Shown here: positions 25,904-36,532 of the stretch, piece by piece
Layout: each line of letters begins with the position of its first letter
Position numbering within the stretch: position 1 is the stretch's first letter
DNA from: Fredinandcohnia onubensis
GTDB lineage: Bacteria; Bacillota; Bacilli; Bacillales; Bacillaceae_L
Assembly: GCF_031181385.1 (NCBI RefSeq)
Contig: NZ_JAPSKV010000004.1
Location: 1-64,000 of the forward strand
Direction of reading: 5' to 3'
Length of the DNA stretch: 64,000 nucleotides
Position numbers and translations under genes: made by a program
The notes under the pieces: model-generated
What the model was told of the DNA's origin: nothing
Database searches by the model: none
The model's input: only the letters and a program-made list of their open reading frames with translations

Positions 25904-26657
25904 GTTTATCTAACTCCTCCCATATTTGCTGAAAAATATTCGAATACTCTGGGTGTTGTCTTGCATCAAATGGAGTCTCATTCCGCAGGTTCTCTGGGAT
26001 ATCAAATACTTTTGCAATCTTACCGGGTCTTTTAGAAAGCAGGAAGATTCGGTCGCTCATGGCAATAGCCTCACCAATATCATGTGTGACAAGAATGGCT
26101 GTTTTTTGGTATTCCTTTAAAGTCTCTGACACAAGGTCCTCTAATTTCAGCTTCGTTTGAAAATCTAGTGCAGAGAATGGTTCGTCAAGTAGAAGAATCT
26201 TTGGATTTGTTGCAAGAGTGCGAACCAATGCGGCTCTTTGTCTCATCCCTCCTGAGAGCTGTTTCGGATAGGCTTTTTCAACCCCTTTTAAGCCAATTTC
26301 TTCAAGTAGTTCTAAGGTGTTTTTTCTTGTTTGATCTGTTTCTTGGTTCATGATTTGCAAGCCTACAAGGATGTTCTCCTCAATTGTCTTCCATGGAAAT
26401 AAGTAGTCCTGCTGCAGCATATAGCCGATGGACTTCGCTTTTTCGATTTTTTTACCTTCGATTAAAACTTCTCCATAGGTCGGTTTTAATAATCCAGCAA
26501 TAATAGAGAGTAAAGTCGTTTTACCACACCCACTAGGGCCGAGAAGAGAGATAAACTCTCCCTCCTCGATTGTGAGTGAAATATCCTCGAGTGCGGTCGT
26601 TGTAGAATCCTTTGTAAAATAAACATGGTGTATATCTTTTACTGACAAGAAGCTCAT
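25881..26657 (-). CDS. ytlC: ABC transporter ATP-binding protein (NitT/TauT type)
   Basis: 258 aa. Walker [10 protein letters not shown] near residue 38, Q-loop LQQDYLFPW, signature [11 protein letters not shown], Walker [13 protein letters not shown] and switch His in THDIGEA are all present. Drives import together with the adjoining permease and binding protein. Ribosome site AGGAG precedes ATG; 10 bases separate it from the binding-protein gene. Confidence 0.92.
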   Translation of the reverse strand: MSFLSVKDIHHVYFTKDSTTTALEDISLTIEEGEFISLLGPSGCGKTTLLSIIAGLLKPTYGEVLIEGKKIEKAKSIGYMLQQDYLFPWKTIEENILVGLQIMNQETDQTRKNTLELLEEIGLKGVEKAYPKQLSGGMRQRAALVRTLATNPKILLLDEPFSALDFQTKLKLEDLVSETLKEYQKTAILVTHDIGEAIAMSDRIFLLSKRPGKIAKVFDIPENLRNETPFDARQHPEYSNIFQQIWEELDKLDTKPGH

Positions 26658-26667
26658 AGTAACACTC

Positions 26668-27654
26668 CTATTTGGAAATTACTTTTTCAGCAATACTTGT
26701 GTTCACAAGTGTGTTGTAGTCAATTCTCTTTGGTAATTCTCCTGCTTCATCCATAATGTCTTGAAGGTTATTCCAAGCTTCCTCTGATAAAACAGGATTA
26801 GTTGCGTAAGATCCTTGATTCTTGTAACGTTCAATAGAGGAAGTGATTAGATCAAGTGGTGTATCCGGGAAGAACTCTTGAACGGATTCTGCGATTTCCT
26901 CTGGGCTATGAGAATCCACCCATTGCTGTGCTTTATAAATCGCTCTTGTGAATTTTTCAACAGCTTCTTCATTTTTATCAATAAAGCTTTGCTTTGTCAT
27001 AAAGGATGTATATGGGACCTTCCCAGATTCTTCACCGAATGAAGCAACAATATAGCCACGGCCTTCTTTTTCAAAAAGGCTTGCAGTTGGTTCAAATAAC
27101 TGAACGAACTCTCCTGTGCCTGACGCATAAGCGCTAGAAATATTCGCAAAGTCAATGTTTTGAATGAGATTCAAATCACCTTGTGGGTCAATTCCATGCT
27201 TTTTTAATACAAACTCCCCAACCATTTGTGGCATACCGCCTTTACGTTGGCCAAGGAATGTACTATCTTTGAGTTGTTCCCAGCTAAAGTTTTCGATGTT
27301 CTCTCTTGCGACTAAAAATGTACCATCCGTTTGTGTAAGAGCTGCGAAATTTATTACAGGGTCGGTTGAGCCTTGTGCCTCAACATATATGGATGTTTCA
27401 GAACCTACTAAGGCTACGTCAGCACCACCAGAAATTAATGCGGTCATGGTCTTATCTCCACCCGGTACAGTTGTTAATTCAACTTCTAAGCCCTCTTCTT
27501 CAAAAAATCCTTCCGTAATCGCTACATACTGAGGTGCATAAAACACCGAACGAGTAACCTCCGCAATACGGATTTTTTGGACCTGGTCATTATTACAAGC
27601 GGCTAACGGAATAATAAGCAGTAATGCAAAAAGACTTGCAAGAATACGGCGCAT
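26668..27654 (-). CDS. ytlA: ABC transporter substrate-binding lipoprotein (NMT1/SsuA-like)
   Basis: 328 aa. Signal peptide with lipobox LAAC at about residues 17-20, then an NMT1/THI5-like periplasmic-binding fold starting IRIAEVTRSVFYAPQYVAI and with GGADVALVGSE. This class binds sulfonates, nitrate or thiamine precursors; the ligand cannot be told. First gene of the ytlA-C-D unit; GGAGGAAT lies upstream of its ATG. Confidence 0.9.
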   Translation of the reverse strand: MRRILASLFALLLIIPLAACNNDQVQKIRIAEVTRSVFYAPQYVAITEGFFEEEGLEVELTTVPGGDKTMTALISGGADVALVGSETSIYVEAQGSTDPVINFAALTQTDGTFLVARENIENFSWEQLKDSTFLGQRKGGMPQMVGEFVLKKHGIDPQGDLNLIQNIDFANISSAYASGTGEFVQLFEPTASLFEKEGRGYIVASFGEESGKVPYTSFMTKQSFIDKNEEAVEKFTRAIYKAQQWVDSHSPEEIAESVQEFFPDTPLDLITSSIERYKNQGSYATNPVLSEEAWNNLQDIMDEAGELPKRIDYNTLVNTSIAEKVISK

Positions 27655-27810
27655 GTATTCATTCCTCCTTGACAGTTCATCTGTCGACTTTAGTAATTAC
27701 TTAAGATAAACTATGAAACGTGATAAAAATGTGTGAATGCCTAATTTTGCGTTTTTTAAGAACATTTAAAGTAAAGGTTGTACAATCAAGTTGTAGAGAG
27801 GATGGATAAT

Positions 27811-28620
27811 ATGGTGGAAGGCACTATTATTGAAAAACAAAGATTTCCGTCTCCCAATCCGGCAATCAATCTTTATTTAATTACATATTGGAGTAAAGGA
27901 CTCAAAGTGAAAGGTTATCTTGCTGAACCAAAGGAAGAGGGAGTATACGACGGTTTTTTATATTTACGTGGTGGTATAAAAAATGTAGGTAAGGTCCGAA
28001 TTGGTCGCATCATTCAATTTGCTTCAGAAGGTTTTGTGGTGATGGCACCTTTTTATCGGGGAAATCAGGGCGGAGATGGGAATGAAGATTTCGCTGGTTA
28101 TGACAGGTATGATGCATTTTCTGCTTTTAAAGTGCTTGAGGAGCATGAAAAAGTGAACCCGACACGGATCCATGTCTTTGGATTTTCACGCGGGGGCGTA
28201 ATGGCCCTTCTTACGGCGATTCAGCATCCACAAATATGTTCAATCGTTACATGGGGTGGCGTGAGTGATTTAAGCCTAACGTATGTGGAACGAAAGGATT
28301 TACGGCGAATGCTGAAGCGGGTAATTGGAGGAACACCTACTAAATATCCGGAACGTTATAAGTGGAGAACACCATTATACGAACTTGAAAAGCTTGAGGC
28401 TCAAGTTCTTATTATTCATGGTCATAAGGATAATAATGTATCTGTTAACCATGCTTATCGTCTAGAAAAAAGAATTAAGGAACTCGGAAAAGAGGTAGAA
28501 AGTTGGTATTTCCCACAATACACTCATTATTTTCCGCCACATGAAAATCGAGAAACAGTAAGACGATTAACGGAGTGGATGAAAACAAGGGAGCCAAAGA
28601 CAAAAAAGCTCGAGGACTAA
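27811..28620 (+). CDS. ytmA: alpha/beta hydrolase, prolyl oligopeptidase/dienelactone hydrolase-like (YtmA)
   Basis: 269 aa. Nucleophile elbow GFSRGG with Ser near residue 125, an acid in HGHKDNNV near 215 and a His in YTHYFPP near 245. The catalytic domain stands alone, without the propeller of true prolyl oligopeptidases. ATG 27811 lies 9 bases after AGAGAGG; an ATG immediately after that site is too close. No signal peptide. Substrate unknown. Ends at a bidirectional hairpin shared with pckA. Confidence 0.85.
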   Translation: MVEGTIIEKQRFPSPNPAINLYLITYWSKGLKVKGYLAEPKEEGVYDGFLYLRGGIKNVGKVRIGRIIQFASEGFVVMAPFYRGNQGGDGNEDFAGYDRYDAFSAFKVLEEHEKVNPTRIHVFGFSRGGVMALLTAIQHPQICSIVTWGGVSDLSLTYVERKDLRRMLKRVIGGTPTKYPERYKWRTPLYELEKLEAQVLIIHGHKDNNVSVNHAYRLEKRIKELGKEVESWYFPQYTHYFPPHENRETVRRLTEWMKTREPKTKKLED

Positions 28621-28640
28621 TTTCCTCGAGCTTCCTTTTA
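28604..28640. terminator. bidirectional terminator, ytmA/pckA
   Basis: AAGCTCGAGGA / TCCTCGAGCTT perfect 11-bp stem with A-run before and CCTTTTATT after. Confidence 0.9.
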
Positions 28641-30230
28641 TTAAATGCGTGGTCCGCCCAATAATTCGATTTCTTTAGCAACATTAGAGAACTTTTTGAA
28701 GTTTTCTTTGAATTTAACTGCTAATTCTTTTGCTTTTACATAGTATTGACTTTGGTCTGCCCATGTTTTGGATGGTTGAAGTACATCATCAGGAACCCCA
28801 GGAATATGAATCGGAATTTCCAGACCAAAGATATCATTCTTTACGGTTTCAGCATTGTTTAACTCGCCTTCTAAAGCAGCTTGAACCATTGCGCGAGTAT
28901 ATGATAGTTTCATTCTGCTTCCAACGCCATATTCTCCACCGGTCCAGCCTGTATTCACTAGGAATACTTGAACATTGTGTTCATCAATCTTTCTACCTAA
29001 CATTTCTGCATATTCTGTTGCAGGAAGTGGTAAGAATGGAGATCCGAAGCAAGTTGAGAATGTTGCTTGTGGAGCAGTAACTCCACGCTCTGTTCCTGCT
29101 AGTTTACTAGTATAGCCGCTTAAGAAATGGTACATGGCTTGTTCCTTAGTTAGTTTACTGATAGGAGGTAAAACACCAAAAGCATCGGCTGTTAAAAATA
29201 CGATTGTATTTGGATGACCTGCAATACTAGGCACAATAATATTATCAATATTATCAATTTGGTATGCAGCTCTTGTATTTTCAGTTAATGAATTATCATC
29301 ATAATCTGCTATTCTGGATTCTTCATCCACAACCACATTTTCTAACACAGAGCCAAAGCGAATGGCATCGAAAATTTGTGGTTCCTTCTCGCGTGAAAGG
29401 TTGATGCATTTAGCATAGCAACCGCCTTCAATATTAAACACACCAGAGCTAGACCAACCGTGCTCATCATCTCCAATGAGACGACGTTTTGGATCTGCTG
29501 AAAGAGTTGTTTTTCCCGTTCCAGATAGACCAAAGAATAGTGCAACGTCACCTTCTGGGCCTACGTTTGAAGAGCAGTGCATGGAAAGGATATTTTTTTC
29601 AGGCAATACATAGTTCATCACAGAGAAGATTGATTTTTTAATTTCTCCAGCATATTCTGTTCCTCCGATTAGCACTGTTCGTTTTTCAAAGGAAATGATA
29701 ATAAATGTTTCGGAGCGGGTACCATCTACCTCAGGATCAGCCTTAAAATTTGGTGCGCAAATAACTGTGAATTCAGGTTGATGTGTTTTTAGATCCTCTT
29801 CTGATGGTCGAACAAACATTTGTTGTGAGAAAAGATTATGCCAAGCATATTCATTGATTACTTGGATTGGCATGCGTACTTTTTTGTCAGCACCAGCATA
29901 TCCATTGAATACAAAAATCTCATCTTTTTCTGTTAAGTATGAAAGTACTTTTGTATAAAGTTTTTCATATACCTCTTCAGAAATTGGTTTGTTTACGTTA
30001 CCCCAATCAATTTTATCTTTAGTAGATGCTTCTTCTACGATGTATTTGTCTTCAGGTGATCTTCCGGTGTATTTCCCAGTTGTCGCACGTATAGCCCCAG
30101 TCGAAGTAAGGATTCCCTCTTGTCTAGATAGTACTTTTTCAACTAAAATAGGAACAGATAGGTTATGGAGTGCGTTTTTTCCATTCACTAATTCTAATAG
30201 CTGCTCATTTGAAACTTCAACTGAATTCAT
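28641..30230 (-). CDS. pckA: phosphoenolpyruvate carboxykinase (ATP) PckA
   Basis: 529 aa, normal length. Converts oxaloacetate to PEP, the entry step of gluconeogenesis. [11 protein letters not shown] (kinase-1a loop) near residue 240, FEGGC-like NIEGGCYAK, and the [11 protein letters not shown] adenine region are present. ATG 30230 follows AAAGGATGG by 7 bases; a longer in-frame extension has no ribosome site. A TATACT -10-like hexamer lies about 65 bases upstream. In B. subtilis the gene is repressed by CcpN under glycolytic conditions; I could not identify CcpN sites with confidence. Confidence 0.96.
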   Translation of the reverse strand: MNSVEVSNEQLLELVNGKNALHNLSVPILVEKVLSRQEGILTSTGAIRATTGKYTGRSPEDKYIVEEASTKDKIDWGNVNKPISEEVYEKLYTKVLSYLTEKDEIFVFNGYAGADKKVRMPIQVINEYAWHNLFSQQMFVRPSEEDLKTHQPEFTVICAPNFKADPEVDGTRSETFIIISFEKRTVLIGGTEYAGEIKKSIFSVMNYVLPEKNILSMHCSSNVGPEGDVALFFGLSGTGKTTLSADPKRRLIGDDEHGWSSSGVFNIEGGCYAKCINLSREKEPQIFDAIRFGSVLENVVVDEESRIADYDDNSLTENTRAAYQIDNIDNIIVPSIAGHPNTIVFLTADAFGVLPPISKLTKEQAMYHFLSGYTSKLAGTERGVTAPQATFSTCFGSPFLPLPATEYAEMLGRKIDEHNVQVFLVNTGWTGGEYGVGSRMKLSYTRAMVQAALEGELNNAETVKNDIFGLEIPIHIPGVPDDVLQPSKTWADQSQYYVKAKELAVKFKENFKKFSNVAKEIELLGGPRI

Positions 30231-30463
30231 GTTAAACCATCCTTTATTAATTTTTAAATTTCCATAAATTATCTTAAATTTACAATTAGTATAACACATT
30301 AATAAGAATAGTCTATACTATTTAACGTATTTTACGTAACATATCATTAAAAAGTGCGCACAGATTCTAAAATAGTTCTTTATAATCGATAATTCTTTCA
30401 AAGTTTGTCAATTTCGTGGAAATAGTGTGACACACTTCGACTTTGTTTTTTTTCGGAATTCTG

Positions 30464-30493
30464 TTGACACCTTAAGGAATACTACGATATGAT
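30464..30493 (+). promoter_or_regulatory. sigma-A promoter of metK leader
   Basis: TTGACA 30464-30469, 18-bp spacer, TATGAT 30488-30493, directly upstream of the S-box. Transcription should start near 30500. Confidence 0.88.
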
Positions 30494-30511
30494 ATGTCAT
30501 TGAACGGATAC

Positions 30512-30729
30512 TCTCTTATCCCGAGCTGGCGGAGGGACAGGCCCAATGAAACCCGGCAACCATCACTTTTCTTACATAACAAATGTTTTTTTGTGAAACC
30601 TATTAGTAGGTCTCACATTCAAAAAAGTGATAAGGTGCTAACCTGAGCAAGGTATGACCTTGATCGATAAGAGTGAAAGGCTGGATAAACGATAAACCTT
30701 TCCTCAAAAAAAGTGGGAAAGGTTTTTTA
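30512..30729 (+). promoter_or_regulatory. SAM-I riboswitch (S-box) with terminator
   Basis: CTCTTATC at the 5' end pairs with GATAAGAG near 30667-30674 (P1). Conserved core CGAGCTGGCGGAGGGAC, GGCCC and GAAACCCGGCAACC is present, with an enlarged P3 arm around 30564-30631. The terminator AAACCTTTCC 30694-30703 / GGAAAGGTTT 30716-30725 plus T-run follows. S-adenosylmethionine binding should stabilise termination and lower metK expression. Confidence 0.96.
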
Positions 30730-30772
30730 TTCTTTATTGGTTTTATTGATGTTACTTAACGCGTGATATGTG

Positions 30773-30819
30773 TTTAACATTATTCAGTCGGGGTCAAATC
30801 CCGACTGAATAATGTTAAA
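30773..30819. repeat. perfect 20-bp palindromic repeat in metK leader
   Basis: TTTAACATTATTCAGTCGGG pairs base for base with CCCGACTGAATAATGTTAAA around a 7-base loop. No T-run follows, so it is not a normal terminator. It shares the TTATTCAG/CTGAATAA core with the hairpin at 15307-15348. Confidence 0.8.
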
Positions 30820-30872
30820 GCCTCCGGCGGATGCCTCGATTTTTCAGCGGAAATTTTTCGAGCTGTAAGTTC

Positions 30873-30940
30873 AAAGACTAAGAACGCCACTTCCTGTTGC
30901 AAAGTCTTTATGACCCACATCGTGTGGGCCTAAAAATCGG
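30873..30940 (+). repeat. interspersed repeat, copy 1
   Basis: AAAGACTAAGAACGCCACTT, then a TGACCCA-type block and CGTG-GGGCCT segment, match 35682-35745 with small gaps. It lies in the metK 5' region. Together with the palindrome it leaves 30730-31098 without any recognisable gene. Confidence 0.7.
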
Positions 30941-31098
30941 GCACAAATACGCCAAGGCGCATTTGATCGGAGATAACTGTTCATTAATATAGGATAGAAA
31001 ATCGTGAAGGTAACAATACTAAGGGAATGAGTACCGTATCAATGAATGTCAGAACTCGAACCTATTTCGATTCTGAATCCGAAAAGGAGGAAGCGTTT

Positions 31099-32298
31099 GT
31101 GACAAATAGACGCCGTTTATTTACTTCAGAGTCTGTTACAGAAGGACATCCAGATAAAATCTGTGACCAAATTTCAGATTCTATTTTAGATGCGATTTTA
31201 GCAAGTGATGCAAATGCACGCGTAGCGTGTGAAACTTCTGTCACAACAGGTCTTGTACTTGTTGCGGGAGAAATTACAACTTCTACATATGTAGATATCC
31301 CAAAGATTGTCCGTGAAACGATTAAAGAGATTGGCTATACACGTGCAAAATACGGATTTGACTATGAAACTTGTGCTGTTTTAACATCCATTGATGAGCA
31401 ATCACCAGATATTGCAATGGGGGTTGACCAAGCGTTAGAAGCACGTGAAGGTCAAATGACAGATGAGCAAATTGAAGCAATTGGTGCAGGAGACCAAGGA
31501 CTAATGTTTGGTTATGCTTGTAACGAAACAAAAGAATTAATGCCGCTACCAATTTCATTAGCTCACAAGTTATCACGCAGACTAACCAAGGTACGTAAAG
31601 ATGAGATTCTTCCATATTTACGTCCAGATGGAAAAACTCAGGTTACTGTTGAATATGATGAGAACAACAATCCAGTTCGTATCGATACGATTGTTATTTC
31701 AACTCAGCACCATCCTGAAATTTCATTAGAGCAAATTCAACGTAATTTAAAAGAACATGTAATTAATCCTGTCGTTCCTAGTGAACTAATTGATGAGAAT
31801 ACAAAATATTTCATTAATCCTACTGGCCGATTTGTAATTGGTGGTCCTCAAGGGGATGCTGGTTTAACTGGTCGTAAAATTATTGTTGATACGTACGGTG
31901 GATATGCACGCCATGGCGGTGGCGCATTCTCAGGTAAGGATCCAACTAAGGTTGACCGTTCAGCTGCGTATGCTGCTCGTTATGTTGCGAAAAACATTGT
32001 TGCAGCTGGTTTAGCTGATAAATGTGAAGTTCAGCTTGCGTATGCAATTGGTGTTGCTCAACCAGTTTCTATCTCAGTTGACACATTCGGAACTGGAACT
32101 GTTTCAGAGGATGTACTTGTAGAATTAGTTCGTGATAATTTTGATTTACGTCCTGCTGGAATTATTAATATGCTGGATCTTCGTCGTCCAATTTATAAGC
32201 AAACTGCTGCATATGGTCACTTTGGTAGAAATGATCTTGATTTACCATGGGAGCGTACTGACAAAGCAGAAGCACTTAAAACACAAGCTGCAAAATAA
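31099..32298 (+). CDS. metK: S-adenosylmethionine synthetase MetK
   Basis: 399 aa from GTG 31099, which lies 8 bases after AAAGGAGG. An in-frame ATG 72 bases upstream gives an N-terminal extension absent from the family and lacks a good site. Makes SAM from methionine and [27 protein letters not shown] and [18 protein letters not shown] motifs are intact. Controlled by the S-box upstream. Works with luxS of this window in the methyl cycle. Confidence 0.97.
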   Translation: MTNRRRLFTSESVTEGHPDKICDQISDSILDAILASDANARVACETSVTTGLVLVAGEITTSTYVDIPKIVRETIKEIGYTRAKYGFDYETCAVLTSIDEQSPDIAMGVDQALEAREGQMTDEQIEAIGAGDQGLMFGYACNETKELMPLPISLAHKLSRRLTKVRKDEILPYLRPDGKTQVTVEYDENNNPVRIDTIVISTQHHPEISLEQIQRNLKEHVINPVVPSELIDENTKYFINPTGRFVIGGPQGDAGLTGRKIIVDTYGGYARHGGGAFSGKDPTKVDRSAAYAARYVAKNIVAAGLADKCEVQLAYAIGVAQPVSISVDTFGTGTVSEDVLVELVRDNFDLRPAGIINMLDLRRPIYKQTAAYGHFGRNDLDLPWERTDKAEALKTQAAK

Positions 32299-32303
32299 GA
32301 TAG

Positions 32304-32335
32304 AAAAAAACTCGCCTTAATGGCGAGCTTTTTTG
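32304..32335 (+). terminator. metK terminator
   Basis: CTCGCC-TTAAT-GGCGAG followed by CTTTTTTG. Confidence 0.9.
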
Positions 32336-32346
32336 TTACCTCGTTC

Positions 32347-32856
32347 TTACTGTAATTCTTTATAATGCTGCCCTTTTTCCACATATTCACGGCGGATTCT
32401 GGCCATATCTTTTTTATCATCTTCATTTAATTCACGAATAACTTTAGCTGGTCTTCCGAATGCAAGAGTGTTTGGTGGAATCTTTTTACCCTGTGGAACT
32501 AGGCTGCCGGCACCTATAAAAGCCCCTTCACCAACCTCAGCCCCATCTAGAATAATCGATCCCATTCCAATTAGAGCATTTTTGCGGATAATTGAGCTAT
32601 GTAGGATCACCTGATGTCCAATTATGACATCATCTTCAATAATTAAAGGATTGTTTGGGCTTTGGTGCAATGTCGAGTTATCCTGAATGCTCACTCTTTT
32701 TCCAATAATTGTCGGTGCCACATCACCTCGTATAACAGTATTAAACCAAATGTTTGTTTCCTCACCAATTTTTACGTCACCAGTAACTGTCGCGTATTCC
32801 GCAATATATACAGAGTCGGCAATTTCAGGATATTTCCCTTTGTATGGATAAATCAT
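32347..32856 (-). CDS. ytoA: gamma-carbonic anhydrase family protein (YtoA-like)
   Basis: 169 aa left-handed beta-helix (hexapeptide repeats such as VTGDVKIGEETNIWFNTVIRGD). Candidate zinc-site His residues are in STLHQS, IIGHQVILHSS. In family members these bind metal between subunits; carbonic anhydrase activity in Bacillus members is not assured. ATG follows AAAGGATG. It is convergent with metK and separated by its terminator. Confidence 0.88.
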   Translation of the reverse strand: MIYPYKGKYPEIADSVYIAEYATVTGDVKIGEETNIWFNTVIRGDVAPTIIGKRVSIQDNSTLHQSPNNPLIIEDDVIIGHQVILHSSIIRKNALIGMGSIILDGAEVGEGAFIGAGSLVPQGKKIPPNTLAFGRPAKVIRELNEDDKKDMARIRREYVEKGQHYKELQ

Positions 32857-32975
32857 AATAGATACATCCTTTCGTTTGATATTCGATAAATATTCATTTA
32901 TGGTAAGTGTATCAACTTTTACAAATATCGTAAATCGTACATATTTTCAGTGTTCTAAAAAATGAGGTGATAGCG

Positions 32976-34040
32976 ATGGTACCAACAAAACCAATTAGTT
33001 TAATGAAGAGAGTGTATCGTGAGGTATTTCCGATTGTACATCGTGAATTATCGATTTGGAAAAAGAAAGCGGAGGCTATTCCAAACGAGGAGCTTCGGAA
33101 ACAGGCATTAGCGAGCATTCAAACTAAAACGTTTCACTGTGAAGGTGGGGCAATTCTCGCCTTATTATCAGAAGGACAAATGGAGGAATGTATTCGTTTT
33201 ATTGTTGCCTATCAAACGATTAGTGACTATCTAGATAATCTTTGTGATCGCAGTACCTCACTTGATCCGTTAGATTTTAGCTCGTTACATGACTCTATGC
33301 CAGATGCATTACGACCAGGACAGATAACAAAAAACTATTATCAATATCGAGGGGAACAGGATGATGGGGGATACTTGGAAAGCCTAGTAACAACCTGTCA
33401 GGGTGTTCTTCAAAACCTTAATCATTATGATAAGATTACTGATTACTTACAGGAATTGGCAAGTTATTATTGTGCTTTGCAAATACATAAACATGTAAAG
33501 GTAGAAGAGCGAGTACCAAGACTTGAGAATTGGTTTAAAGATCATCAAAAGAACCTACCTAGCATGGAATGGTATGAATTCTCAGCCTGTTCAGGGTCTA
33601 CACTAGGGATTTTTTGTTTAGTTGCGTACGCTTTTCATGAAGAATTTAACGAAGAGATGGCCAATAAAGTTCGAAATGGTTATTTTCCATATATCCAAGG
33701 GTTGCACATTCTTCTAGATTATTTCATCGATCAAGAAGAGGACCGTCAAGGTGGAGACTTAAATTTCTGTTTTTATTATTCACATGAAAATGAATTGGTG
33801 GATCGCCTTAAGCATTTTATCAAGGAAGCTGATAAACATACAGCAGGGTTACCTAATGAAAAATTTCACCGAATGATTAACAGGGGGTTATTAGGTCTCT
33901 ATCTATCAGATGAAAAGGTAAGGACACAACGAAGTGTATTAAAAATTGCGAAGAAAATCATTAGACTTGGTGGAAAGACTTCGTTTTTCTTTTATGTAAA
34001 TGGACGAGCCTACCGTAGATTTCAACATGTGTTGCAATGA
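32976..34040 (+). CDS. ytpB: tetraprenyl-beta-curcumene synthase YtpB
   Basis: 354 aa, DUF2600 family. B. subtilis YtpB cyclises tetraprenyl diphosphate to tetraprenyl-beta-curcumene, the C35 precursor of sesquarterpenes and baciterpenols linked to spores. Acidic DYLDNLCD near residue 80 and DYFIDQEED near 245 are the likely Mg-diphosphate sites of this unusual terpene synthase class. ATG 32976 follows GAGGTGA. The partner gene ytpA, often nearby in B. subtilis, is absent here. Confidence 0.9.
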   Translation: MVPTKPISLMKRVYREVFPIVHRELSIWKKKAEAIPNEELRKQALASIQTKTFHCEGGAILALLSEGQMEECIRFIVAYQTISDYLDNLCDRSTSLDPLDFSSLHDSMPDALRPGQITKNYYQYRGEQDDGGYLESLVTTCQGVLQNLNHYDKITDYLQELASYYCALQIHKHVKVEERVPRLENWFKDHQKNLPSMEWYEFSACSGSTLGIFCLVAYAFHEEFNEEMANKVRNGYFPYIQGLHILLDYFIDQEEDRQGGDLNFCFYYSHENELVDRLKHFIKEADKHTAGLPNEKFHRMINRGLLGLYLSDEKVRTQRSVLKIAKKIIRLGGKTSFFFYVNGRAYRRFQHVLQ

Positions 34041-34044
34041 GAAA

Positions 34045-35594
<1,550 letters not shown>

Positions 35595-35681
35595 TTAATC
35601 GCCCCTCCTAACTAAGAAAAAAATTTGCTACGTAAATTTTAGCACGGCGGCTTTTAAGAACTCAAATGTAAATTCGAGAAC

Positions 35682-35745
35682 AAAGACTAAGAATGCCACT
35701 TCATGTCGTATTTGTGACCCATCTCGTGCGGGCCTCATAAATTGG
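35682..35745 (+). repeat. interspersed repeat, copy 2
   Basis: AAAGACTAAGAATGCCACTT followed by TGTGACCCATCTCGTGCGGG matches the element at 30873-30940 with substitutions and a small deletion. It lies between ytqA and ytzC. Confidence 0.7.
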
Positions 35746-35834
35746 AAATAACTTTTTGAGAGAAGAAATGAAGGATGAACAAACTATAATTGAGAAGGCT
35801 TTTGCTTCTCATTTCGAATGTAGGAGGGGGAAGA

Positions 35835-36119
35835 ATGGCTACTCGACAATCAGTAGATGCCTTTTTACAGCGCTGTGAGGATTCAATCCGAAATGCTCAA
35901 GAACAAATTACAACTGCAAGAAGACAGGAGCATTATAATACTACGGAATATACGGATGCTCAAATGCAATTGGAAGAAGTCACGAATGAATTAGCAAAGT
36001 TAGCACAAAGTTGTAATGACCAGCAACGCGAGCAATTGCACAGAATGAGGTTGCAATTACAGCAACTTCAAAATGATATGACCTTGGATGCAAACGTGAT
36101 TCAACAGTATAAGATGTAG
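35835..36119 (+). CDS. ytzC: DUF2524 family protein YtzC
   Basis: 94 aa, all-helical, Gln/Glu-rich, predicted coiled coil over most of its length. Matches the small Bacillus YtzC/DUF2524 family in size and position next to ytqA. ATG 35835 follows AGGAGGGGG; the longer frame upstream lacks a site. Function unknown. Confidence 0.85.
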   Translation: MATRQSVDAFLQRCEDSIRNAQEQITTARRQEHYNTTEYTDAQMQLEEVTNELAKLAQSCNDQQREQLHRMRLQLQQLQNDMTLDANVIQQYKM

Positions 36120-36130
36120 GGGATGAATTT

Positions 36131-36292
36131 ATGAAAAAGCGTTCGAAACAAAATAATCCAGAGCAAAAAACAAAAAACAGTGTAAACAGCAATGATGTGG
36201 AGTTTGGGCAGGATTTTGATCCTGTGAAAAAATCAAAGCAAAACTATCAGAAAAAGGGACAACCCATCAAATCAAAACAGCGTCCCGAATAA
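36131..36292 (+). CDS. small basic hydrophilic protein, 53 aa
   Basis: Starts 11 bases after ytzC with AGGGGATG upstream of ATG and ends just before a strong terminator, so it is co-transcribed with ytzC. The sequence is Lys/Gln/Asn-rich with a NDVEFGQDFD segment resembling the EFG/EFA cleavage-like motifs of small acid-soluble spore proteins and of short Bacillus proteins labelled GlgD. The position matches yttA-type small genes of B. subtilis. A spore role is an inference. Confidence 0.7.
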   Translation: MKKRSKQNNPEQKTKNSVNSNDVEFGQDFDPVKKSKQNYQKKGQPIKSKQRPE

Positions 36293-36301
36293 AATGACGA
36301 A

Positions 36302-36338
36302 CCGACAAGCGAAATTCGCTTGTCGGGTTTGTATTTTG
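36302..36338 (+). terminator. terminator of ytzC unit
   Basis: CCGACAAGCG / CGCTTGTCGG, loop AAATT, then GTTTGTATTTT. Confidence 0.88.
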
Positions 36339-36355
36339 TGTCCATTTTTAGTAGC

Positions 36356-36426
36356 ATGGCTTCAAATTGTTTTTGGGGTACACGCTCGCGCTGAATCTGA
36401 CTGAGCATGTACCTTGCCATTTTTAT
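36356..36426 (+). other. long imperfect hairpin with T-run, candidate small RNA end
   Basis: Nested pairs ATGGC 36356-36360 / GCCAT 36416-36420, GGTACA 36377-36382 / TGTACC 36408-36413 and GCTC 36384-36387 / GAGC 36403-36406, followed by TTTTTA. It follows the ytzC terminator and precedes yttB by about 110 bases. No promoter was identified with confidence. Confidence 0.45.
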
Positions 36427-36532
36427 ACTTGTCCATTTATCCGAATACTTTTTTAAATTGAATTAAAGTGTGGAAAGGAATAGAATATTTTTTGGTATAA
36501 GATAAATACGTGAAAATGAAGGAGGTGCCCGT

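Noticed and set aside
30325-30337. Palindrome ACGTATTTTACGT upstream of pckA
   Set aside because: Short and AT-rich, no match to a known operator such as CcpN sites; could be chance.
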